From Laburnicola sp. R22_1 (lineage: Eukaryota > Ascomycota > Dothideomycetes > Pleosporales > Didymosphaeriaceae): 64,000 nt of DNA. The DNA lies in the NCBI GenBank assembly GCA_014281115.1, contig JACONQ010000009.1, positions 2,108,001 through 2,172,000 on the forward strand, written 5' to 3'. The position numbers were made by a program, and so were the translations under genes. The notes under the pieces were generated by a model that was not told the origin of the DNA, made no database searches, and was given only the letters and a program-made list of their open reading frames with translations. Numbering within the stretch: the stretch's first letter is position 1; each line of letters begins with the position of its first letter. Of this stretch, positions 54,983 to 64,000 are shown piece after piece.

Positions 54983-56674
54983 GGTGACGTGACGTGGGAA
55001 CTGCTTTGAGTTGGGTTGTGTGCCCTTGGGAATTTTCCGGATTTGCCTTTGGGGCTTGTTTGCCTTTTCTGGACTGGCGGGATGAAACATTACTCTCTTC
55101 TTACTTTTTTTTTATTCTTCTTCTTCTGCTGCTGCTGCTTCTTTCATTTCTTCTGCTGGATTATGCTATCTATATCCCTTCTTGCGTGTCTTTGTTTGTT
55201 TCCTGTATAGGGGACTTTGTTGGGGTAGGGATGGGGTACATTATGACGGGTGGGTGAGAAGTAGAGGATAGTATAGTTAGCGGGATGAAGGAATGAAATG
55301 AACATGAACAGGAACATGAAAATGAAATGAAAGGAATTGAATTCGAACGAAAGGAAAGGAAATAAAGTATTATGTGCACTCATGCTATGGTGTTATAACT
55401 ACACTTGGTAGAAGTAGTGGGTATCCTAGGGTAAGACGTAGGTGTAGTACTATAGTTATATTATAGGATGTCTCTTTTTGTTTACTAAGCAGGGGGCTCT
55501 GCTTATTTTGTCATGTTATTTAAGATGAAAGCCTTTGTTGTTCTACCCCTAGGTAGTTAATTTAACGCAACACATGCCCATAGGACATAAGGTTGAGTAC
55601 ATTCGGCCATCGTATTGCGTATCCTGGGGTAACACATGGCACTTAGACTTTGGTCATTGTACTGTGGATAGAGGCTCCTAGGGTAACGAGCACGGCCTGT
55701 TTTGACAACGTGACTCGCTGATCACGGGAGGTGTGCTGGTTTGTTGCTCCATGGCGAGGATGACTAAGAATTGTTGTAGGTTCTATGTATGGCTCTTAGG
55801 CGGCGACGCTTATATTGCCGCATCCGGTACACAGTATATAGCAAGCTCCGCGTCAGTGCCTGGGGTAAGCTGGCTTCGGGTTTCTACGCCGAGTGTCCCG
55901 TTGGGCAGTGCTGTATGCAGCGATGTGCCAGCGGCCGCGAAATGGGGGCCCACAGTAGCAAGCGTCCAAGTGTGGCGGTGCCGATTGCGAACGAGGATCT
56001 GAGGCCGCGTAATGGCGATCTTCTGGCTGCGGGTTGACCCTATCGAGGCGGCGTCGAGTCGGCAAAGCGGAACGGAAGGGGCGGCAGCAGAGGGTGAGGG
56101 CGAGGGAAAGGTGGACACTGGATGACTGGAAAGATCGGGAGGACAGTTCAGGTTGGGGTAGCTACAGCCACAGCGGGTGTACGCTTGGCGTGGTCAGTCG
56201 CGATACTTGCAAGGGGCCCGCCCAACGCTCAGGCCCAGCCGACGAACAGGCCGGCGGGACGTCATTCCCGCCTGGCGCTCCTGATCAAACGCTGCTTTAT
56301 TAATTATCCTGCCCTCTTTTCCTGCCGTACACGCTCCTTGCCATTGCCTTGCATTTCTCTCTCCAGCCGTTCCCGTACAGGTGTGCGCCAAGCAGCGCCG
56401 TCTGGCTTTGGTGAGTGTCGGTGCTGTCTTCTCGTCTACAGGGACTCCCGCGCTGCGCTAGATTCAAGACCGGGAGCCAGCGCCAGCTAATAACACCAAG
56501 CAGGTTTCCAGAGTGCCGCACATGCTCCCTATTCCTCTTCTCTCCGCTACCAAGTGCACCCCATATTCTCTCCTTGCTATCCTGCTTGACCGCGAACACG
56601 CTCCCCTCAATTGACCCGTCCCCGATTGGCCCAACGAGCTACTGTTGAGCGGATCACGGCCCGCCGCGCCCACC
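54983..56674. other. Intergenic
   Basis: 1.7 kb. It contains a T/CTT-rich stretch (55,100-55,200), a GAA/TGAA-rich stretch (55,280-55,370), one copy of the 105-bp hairpin repeat (55,471-55,575) in an AT-rich patch, and the promoter of the tricalbin gene. Recurring CCTAGGGTAA motifs (55,427, 55,622, 55,678) mark the repeat-bearing part. No gene supported. Confidence 0.5.
55471..55575 (-). repeat. 105-bp dispersed hairpin repeat, copy 5
   Basis: A well-preserved copy with the hairpin AAGCAGGGGGCTCTGCTT and the CTACCCCTAGGTAG palindrome, 36 kb away from the cluster at 19.4 kb and inside the otherwise conserved gene region. It shows that the element is still dispersed in gene-rich DNA. Confidence 0.8.
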
Positions 56675-59600
56675 ATGGCCACGCTCTCGCGCGCGGCTGA
56701 GCTCAAGCAGCAGGGAGCCCTAGAGGCAGCGCAGCACCCAGATTCCAGCGTCACGGCCGAGCAGGCCGAGCAGACGGTGCTGGAGGAAGCTCGAAAGGGC
56801 GGGAGCGCTGCCTTCAGGTTTGACCCCGACGCCAGCCCGGCAGAGAAGGCCGCACAGGCGAGGGCGGTACGTCGAGACGCCCGAGATGCTCAAGTGACGC
56901 TGTTGTGCTGACGTCGCGGAAACAGAATATCCCCAAGGGCTTCCACCACGAGCGCAAGGCGAACGCCGCTGTCCTTGCCTCAGATACGGTGAGCGCTAGC
57001 CCAACCGCCTGGCGAGCAACAAGCGCTGATGATGGCTACAGAACACAAATGGGCCCAAGTACGACCTCCCAGCGGCTTCGAAAGCCGGCGCCATCGAAGG
57101 ACCCGTTTCCCCGATATCAGAGAAGCCAAACGGCCAACTTCCCGAGCTCGACAAAGACGATGCGTGGGCACGCGTTGGCTGGGCCCCGCGATTTGGCCTG
57201 CCGGGGTCGGAAAATCAAGAGGACGAAGGCTCGCTGCTGGACCACCAGACATTTCTAGAAGGCAAGCTCGAGGACAAGTTCTACGGCGACTGGTACCACA
57301 ACACGGGCGTTATCATCTTCGCCTGCCTGAGCTCCTGGGTCGTGGCAGTGCTGGGGGGTGGGCTGGGGTGGGTCTTCTGCATCATGGCCATCTGCGGCAC
57401 CTACTACCGAACCTCGATTCGGCGTGTGCGTCGCAATGCACGGGACGACCTGAATCGCGAAATGGCCAAGGCCAAACTGGAGACGGACACGGAGAGCCTC
57501 GAATGGATCAACAGCTTTTTGGTCAAGTTCTGGCCCATCTACGCTCCCGTCCTATGCAAGTCTATCGTGGCCTCGGTAGACCAGGTCTTGTCGACGTCCA
57601 CGCCCGCCTTCCTTGAGAGCCTGCGATTGAAAGAATTCGTACTTGGTACCAAACCCCCGCGATTGGAGCATGTGAAATCGTATCCAAAAGCCCAAGACGA
57701 CATTGTATTGATGGACTGGAAATTCAGCTTCAATCCAAACGACACAGCAGACCTCACAGCACGGCAGGTGAAGCAGAAGATCAACCCCAAGGTTGTGCTC
57801 GAGGTCCGCGTGGGCAAAGGCATCATCAGCAAGGGCCTGGATGTCATTGTTGAAGACATGGCCTTCTCCGGGCTCATGCGGCTCAAATTCAAACTTCAGC
57901 TGCCTTTCCCTCACATCGAGAAGGTGGAGATGACGTTCCTGGAGCGGCCCACCATCGACTACGTCTGCAAGCCACTAGGTGGTGAGAACTTTGGGTTCGA
58001 CATTAATTTTATACCTGGCCTGGAAACTTTCATCATGGAGATGATCCATGCTACCCTTGCCCCAATGATGTACGATCCGAACGTATTCCCTATCGAAATC
58101 GCCAAAATGCTGGCGGGCGATCCGATCGATCAAGCTATCGGTGTTCTTCAAATTACCTTCCACGGCGCCCAAGGTCTCAAGAACGTCGACAAGTTCTCAG
58201 GCACTCCGGACCCATATGCCACAGTTTCCATCAATAACAGAGCTGAGCTTGCTCGCACTGCCGTAGTGAAGGAGAATACGAATCCACGCTGGAACCAGAC
58301 AATAAATATCATCATCACGTCCCTGAAAGACGCATTGACCCTCACTCTTTGGGACTTCAACGACTTCCTAAAAGACAAAGAACTTGGAACGGCGACTTTT
58401 GCGCTGGAGCAGCTGGAAACCGACGATGAGCATGAGAATCTACATTTGGAGGTCATGTCCGGTGGTCGGTCGCGCGGTGTGCTCCAAGCAGATATCCGCT
58501 TCTTCCCCGTGCTTGAAGGAGAGACTCTAGACGACGGTACGCAAGAGCCTCCACCAGAGTCGCGCACTGGCATTGCCAAGTTTGTGGTTGAGCAGGCGAA
58601 AGAGTTGGACAGCACAAAGAGCATGATTGGACAGCTGAGTCCATACGCCATGCTCTTGCTCAATGGACGAGAGGTGCACAAATCGCAGGTTTTGAAAAGG
58701 ACGAACCAGCCCATCTGGCCAGACGCAAGCAAAGAGCTTCTCATCACGGATCGCAAGAAAGCCAAGCTCGGATTGCTCGTCAAGGATGATCGCGATCTCG
58801 CGACTGACCCGGTTGTTGGCTCTTACCAGATTTCCATAGACGACATGCTGGAACTGATGGCCAAAGGCCAAGAATGGTATCATCTGAATGGCACAAGCAC
58901 CGGAAGAGTGAAGATGAAACTCGAGTGGAAGCCTGTTGCTCTGAAGGGTGCATCGGCCGGGGGAGGTTACCTCACACCTATCGGCGTCATGCGTTTGCAT
59001 TGCCAGAACGCTCGAGATCTGCGTAATGTGGAGAAATTGGGCAAGTCTGATCCATACGTCCGCGTCTTGGTCTCTGGTGTTGAAAAGGGGCGCACTGTGA
59101 CTTTCAAGAACAACTTGGATCCGGATTGGGATGAGGTTATTTACGTCCCTATACATACGCCCCGAGAGAAGTTGACGGTTGAGGTGATGGACGAGGAGGG
59201 CCTGGGCAAAGATCGCTCATTGGGACACATCGAATTGTCCGCATCCGACTACGTTCGCCAGGACGAGGACGGGCAATGGCTAGTTGATGACCAGAAGGAA
59301 TTGCGAAGTGATGCGTTGCATCTAGGAAATCGCGCGCAGGCGAAGGGTGTTCTCAACTACACCTGTTCATTCTATCCCACATATCCAGTTTTCGACCCTG
59401 ATGAAGACGATTCGGACAGCGAGGCAGATGGAATGTCACGAGGGGGCTCGGTTAGGACGTCGGAATCCGCTCCTAGAGGGCACAGGAAGAATACCTCGAG
59501 TGTATCGGGTATCACGCGGCCAGACACCGCTGGTACCATCCCCTCACTCAAGTCCGCCCAGTCCCATCAAGGGAGCAGCGAGCTTGATGTTGCTAATCAA

Positions 59601-61491
59601 CTCGAAAAGAGCGAAGCGCAGCAGGAAGATGCGGTACCTCAAAAGAGGGAGATTGAGAAACTGCATCTTACTGCTGACGACCTTCAGCAGTATGGTGAGC
59701 TGAGACGATCTCGCGAATGTCCGGAGGCATATCAAGAGCTGCGTTGGTGTCCCTGACCTCACAGCATCGTGTCCCGGGTTCGCGATTTGGGATTGTATGT
59801 TGGCTAACTTTTGAAACAGAATCTGGTCTCATCGTGTTTAAGCTCATCGAGGGTGAATTCGCGGACACAGGAGCTTATATCGATGTGCTGATGGACGACA
59901 TGGCGTTCCCCAGCTACTCTAGTGCTAAGATAAAGAGCAGGCATATGACTTTTAACGAAGGTAAGTTTCCGACCATGTCGCTTACAGAGCGCTTCTGACA
60001 CGGGATAGTGGGCGATACGATGGTGCGCGAACTTGATTTCTCCAAGATGACTCTCCGTATCATTGAACATATTGACAAGAAGGGCGAAGGCGATGAAGAT
60101 CACGTCATTGCAAAGCTCACTGGCCAGACACTGGACACCCTCCGTCAAAGCTTGGTAAGCTATTGCCGGTGCATCAAAACATTGTGAATTGTGCTGACGA
60201 GTAGCAGTACAACCCCACCCAGCTCGTCTTGAAAGACAAACACGGTCGCGAAAACAAGGTAACAGTCAGCCTCAAATACCTTCCTGTCAAGATGCGCCTG
60301 GATCCTAGCGAGTCTTTCAACAACCAAGGCACGCTCAGAGTGGAGGTCTTGGACGCGGCCGACCTTCCAGCAGCTGACCGGAACGGCTTTTCGGACCCGT
60401 ACTGCAGGTTCATTCTGAACGACAAGGAGGTATACAAGACGAAGACCCAGAAGAAAACGCTTCATCCTGCCTGGAACGAGTACTTTGAGATACCAATTCG
60501 GAGCCGGACTGCGGCAGAGTTTGAAGTGAAGGTCTTTGACTGGGATTTCGGAGAGAAGGCAGACTTCCTAGGACAGGCTACTATCAATCTAGAGGGACTG
60601 GAACCTTTCCAGCAACAAGAAGTCACGCTTGGTCTGGATGGCGAGTCGGGGGCTGTTCGCTTGAAGATGCTCTTCAAGCCGGATTACGTCATGCGCGCGC
60701 GACAAGGCTCAAGCACCTTTTCCGGAACTTTCGCCGTACCTGGAAAAATTATCGGGGCACCTGTCAAGGGCGTTGGCAAAGGCGCCGTATTCGTCGGCGG
60801 CGGCGTCATCCGCGCAGGAACCTTCCTCGGCCGCGGCTTCAGACGGAGAAAGTCGCGCGGTGCCAGCGGCGCAGAAGAGGACGAGGCCTCCAACTTGCAA
60901 AACGGTCGCCCAGAAGACGTTCCCGCCATCTCCATCGAATCCGGAAGACCCAGCACATCTTCCAACGCACACCACCACCAGCGACATCGGTCCTGGGGCG
61001 CGCAGAGCTTCGTCTCAGGCCACGGCGGCGCCCCCGCAAGCCCCGACCAAGGCACAGCCAACATCACCGTCGTCAGCGCAGCCGGCTTTCCCGCAAACTC
61101 CAACATCCGCGTCCACGTACGACAAGACGGGCCCAAGGGCAGCAAAGAAGTCCACAAGACAGACCACATCAAAGCGCCGACGGGCGCCGTCGCCTTTGAA
61201 GACGAAACCTTTAAGGTGTCGTGCTCGGCGGACACGAGTTTCAAACTCATTGTCAAGGACCACAGCACGTTTGGGCGCGACGAGGAGCTGGGCGAGATGC
61301 AGTTTTTTGTTGATGATCAGGGGACGGGGAGCGAGAAGACGCTGCCGGTGGGAAAGGGGCTGGTTGTGGTGAGGAGTAGTTTTGTGGCGGGTATGAGTGA
61401 TGGGGGGAGTAGTCAGGGGCCGAATAGTCCGAAGTTGAGGAAGGGGCTGTTGGGGAGGAGGGGGATAGGGAGAGGGATAGTAGGAGTGTGA
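56675..61491 (+). CDS. Tricalbin-type ER-plasma membrane tether (SMP and C2 domains)
   Basis: Join(56,675-56,866; 56,926-56,988; 57,042-59,694; 59,820-59,960; 60,009-60,154; 60,208-61,491), 1,492 aa, introns 59, 53, 125, 48 and 53 bp. Order of parts: disordered N-terminus; hydrophobic hairpin at about 174-205 that anchors the protein in the ER; SMP lipid-transfer domain (about 238-440, starting SLEWINSFLVKFWPIYAP); then C2 domains. C2 signatures with Ca-binding Asp are DKFSGTPDPYATV, EKLGKSDPYVRV and DRNGFSDPYCRF; one further C2-like unit lies between the first two. A linker rich in Ser/Asp separates the C2 blocks, and a Gly/Arg-rich region and one more beta-rich (C2-like) region end the protein. 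Tricalbins hold cortical ER to the plasma membrane and shape lipid exchange. The start context is CCACCATGG. Exon 6 has a TAGCAG double acceptor (60,205 or 60,208), so one Gln is optional. Confidence 0.93.
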
Positions 61492-62551
61492 CGCCGGCGT
61501 GAGGTGTTACTCGGTATTAGGTAGGCACGGTGGGGCTGGGGTGGATTAGGGTTTGGGTTTGGGTTTGGCGAATGGGGAGTGTGTGGGTTCTTTGGGTTCT
61601 TTGGGTTCTTTGGGTTCTTCGGCTTGGCCTCGGTCTGTCTCGGTTTCGTTTTGGGGTTGGGATTTGGCCCTTGAGGTTTTTTTTTCTCCTGGGATGGTTA
61701 GATAGGTCGATGGGCGGCTGGCGATTTTTCGGTGAAAGAGGGTGAAGGGAAAAAGCTTCTTCTTATCTTTATCTTTCTCCTCTTTTTTCTTTCGAGTGTC
61801 TATCTTGAATTTTTTTTTTCTGGGTTCGTGTATTTTATTCTTACTCTTCTTCTTTCTTCTTACCTTGTTGTGTTTATTTATTTATTTTTTTTGGCTGGCT
61901 TGGTGCGCTTAGTGCGCTCTGGCTGGTGCGCTGGCTGGTGCGCTTGGTGGGTGAGTAGGGAGTAGGGAGGGGTTGTTTATACCGTGGCTAGGCGAAGGGG
62001 GGTAGAGGAGTGTAGATAATCAATGAGGAATCGATAAATACTATTCTACTATTTGATGGTGAAAGTTGAATAATAAACGTTGAATAATAGGGGCGCGGGA
62101 TAGAGGGAAGGTGGGTAGAGTGAGGTGTTGTGTATGTAGTAGTGTGTATGTGATACGGAGGAGAGGAGAAGAGAAGAGAAAAGTGTAGGTAGAGTTCGTT
62201 GGAGTTGGAGTTTAGCTTGGACTTGGACTTGGGTAGATAAATTGCATTGTTATGATGCCGTGAGTATAGTATAGTATAGTATGTGTAGTATAGTACAGTA
62301 CGGTATATACCACAACGCAACGCTCTCCGCGCACGACTTTGTATATTCGTAGAGCAAACAGCCTTGGATAATAGATAGATGCGTGTAGTTGAAAGTGTCT
62401 ATAATTATGTACAATAAGAACTCTAGTATTACAGACGTCGCCTGTTGTGCTGGTTTTGGTTTTGGTTTTGGTTTTGGTTTTGGTTTTGGTTTTCTGACCC
62501 AGCTGAGCCGTGAATGAATGCATGACCCGAGGAGGTGAAACCCGACGGCCA

Positions 62552-62582
<31 letters not shown>

Positions 62583-62769
62583 GATACAACTCGTTCCGAG
62601 CCGAGTGAGCTTACCCGACCTCGGCACCGTCTAACGCCCCGAACGCAGCGAGCGCACGCAACAAACGCACACGCGCCCCATGCTATGCCCTGCCATACCA
62701 ACGCATCTCACCTCAGCACACCGCCCAAAAGTAAAAAAACAAGAAGAAACACATCCACCCCCCACCCCA
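61492..62769. other. Intergenic with several simple repeats
   Basis: 1.28 kb between convergent genes. It holds a 10-bp repeat GGGTTCTTT-type run (61,585-61,620), T-rich tracts (61,675-61,890), a GGTTTT hexamer repeat of about seven units (62,452-62,493) and an AGGC tetramer run of about seven units (62,554-62,582). The frames across these are low-complexity translations. No gene supported. Confidence 0.6.
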
Positions 62770-64000
62770 TCAAATCCCCGAATCATCCTGCCCCTCCGGC
62801 CTCCAAACATCCGCATCCCCCCTATGCGCCTCCAAAAACCTCCCCCAATTCCTACACCCCCTCTTCGCCTGCGCCAGGCTGCCCACGCCCCCAATCCACC
62901 TCGTGACCTCCCTCTGGCGCTCCAGAATCTGCAGACTCATGCCGGACCCGGCGTGCCACCCAATGTGGCAGTGCAGCAGCCAGGCGCCCGGGTTGTCGGT
63001 TTTGTACGCGAGGACGAGATGCCCGTTGGCGGCGAGCATGGCCGTGTCGCGCCGCGGGGGGTTGGCCGTGTTGAATTTTGGGTTGGCCACGTCGAAGGGG
63101 CCGGGGCCTTGGGCGAGGATGGCGAAGTCGTGGCCGTGGAGGTGCACGGGGTGGGAGCCCTGGGGGTAGGGGGTTAGTTGGGGGGTTGGGTTGGGTGATG
63201 GAGAGGAGTGGTGTAGTCCTCTAGATGAAGGAAGGGTTTTGGCAAGGGTTTAGCACTTACGCCGAGGAGGTTTTTCGGGCCGCCGCCCGAGTTGAGGATG
63301 AAGTAGACGAAGCCTTCAGGGTCGTTGTACGCGTCTGGTGTGGTATGTCAGATGTGTATGTTCTGAAGCGCGGGGGCTCGGTGACTTACAGGGCTCGAGC
63401 ACGTAGTCTGGATTCCAGGTTGTGTTGGCCAAGTTGAGGAGTGTAGGGTTGGAGTAGTTCAGCCACTGCGGCTGCTCTGAGAGCGTCCAGCGGAACGCAC
63501 CATGGTACTCGTTGGTCTGGTCGATGCCAACGTAGTGCGCGTTCTTGAGGACGTCGTTCTGCGGCGGTGTCACCGTCCACTTGACACGAGGCTTGAACAC
63601 GGGGTCTTTGCAGCCCACTGTTGCAGGCCATCTCGATGTCTTTGGGTCGCCCGAGCCTGCACCCTTGTAGCTGATGATGCCGACGCGCTGCGTGTCAGTC
63701 TGGTTCGGTGGAAAGTTCTCTTGGGGAAATTGACAGAAGGTCGAATCGGCAGGGGAACCATCGTAATACTCTGTGCGCATCCAGTACTTCCCGTTCGCCG
63801 AGGCCGTCTGATTAGCATGCACGATCACGCCGTAGCGCTGGCCAATACCGACGGAAAGCGAGTTCGTCCAGAAAGGCTCGACAGCGACATAGTCGACAGA
63901 AACCACCTGGAGCATGTGGTTGTCGATGGAGAAGTGGAAGTGGAAGTCGACGGCGCTGTTGGTGATGCGCATCAGGTACTTCTTGCCCTTCTGGAAAGTT
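62770..64000 (-). CDS. Laccase-type multicopper oxidase, C-terminal part (runs off the window)
   Basis: The join is complement(62,770-63,159; 63,261-63,334; 63,390-64,000); introns are 101 and 55 bp. The N-terminal third lies beyond position 64,000. Visible are the second cupredoxin domain (KYLMRITNSAVDFHFHFSID, VVSVDYVAVEPF) and the third domain with copper ligands HPVHLHGHDF and LLHCHIGWHAGSGMSLQILE (HCH-x3-H-x4-M, Met as axial residue). It ends DDSGI, the DSG(L/V/I) tail typical of ascomycete laccases, which plugs the trinuclear copper channel. Such enzymes oxidise phenols with O2 and are usually secreted; the signal peptide would be outside the window. Six or more N-glycosylation sequons are present. 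Both introns join in phase (EPYAYNDPEGF; LLGGSHPVHLHG). Confidence 0.93.

Noticed and set aside
54350..55090. 246-codon minus-strand frame rich in Pro, Ile and Arg
   Set aside because: It is antisense to the RD/Pro-rich 3' part of the DUF7514 gene and has no domain.
62429..62701. Frames across the GGTTTT and AGGC repeats
   Set aside because: They are simple-repeat translations (KTKTKT, NQNQNQ, CLPACLPA) without coding character.

Overview
The window reads as nuclear DNA of a filamentous ascomycete (Pezizomycotina; Dothideomycetes is my best guess, held with modest confidence). The evidence is short GT-AG introns of about 45-175 bp with CTAAC/CTAAT-like branch sites, fungal-only families (HET, DUF7514, an ascomycete laccase with a DSGI tail, a GH28 exopolygalacturonase, fungal arsenite methyltransferase), and a 15-kb AT-rich island in which every repeat is eroded by C-to-T/G-to-A transitions, as expected from repeat-induced point mutation (RIP).

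Layout. 1-15,060 is a transposon graveyard: an LTR retrotransposon with a perfect 5-bp target duplication, a Fot1/pogo-type DNA transposon nested in its left LTR, a hAT transposase relic interrupted by a short poly(A)-ended retroposon, and several dispersed or tandem repeats. It ends at a pair of inverted repeats where composition switches abruptly. 16.1-17.5 kb holds an HXXXD acyltransferase gene isolated between two transposon islands. 18.4-21.7 kb is a second accessory island with a possible zinc-ribbon ORF, a 16-bp minisatellite, another retroposon copy, three copies of a 105-bp repeat and a nearly intact 1,788-bp Fot1-type transposon. 22.0-28 kb holds a HET-domain protein, a small Cys-rich protein and a secreted exopolygalacturonase. 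About 4 kb of gene-poor DNA follows.

From 32 kb on, the window is mostly conserved core genome: a forkhead factor (-), cactin (-) divergent from an XLF/Nej1 NHEJ factor (+), a fungal-specific 861-aa protein with a PAM2-like motif (+), arsenite methyltransferase (-) divergent from a bZIP factor (+), the Hsp90 co-chaperone Sti1 (-) divergent from a tandem FolB-type dihydroneopterin aldolase (+), UTP-glucose-1-phosphate uridylyltransferase (+) with a candidate alternative first exon, a DUF7514 protein (+), a tricalbin-type ER-plasma membrane tether (+), and the 3' part of a laccase (-) running off the right edge.

Exon structures were deduced by hand from splice signals, reading phase and known family sequence. 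Every multi-exon model given closes to a whole number of codons. No transcript evidence or similarity search was available. The most interesting points are the stacked transposon insertions with readable target duplications, the poly(A) retroposon family, the arsenite methyltransferase/bZIP divergent pair sharing a repeated 12-mer, and the possible second promoter of the UGP gene.
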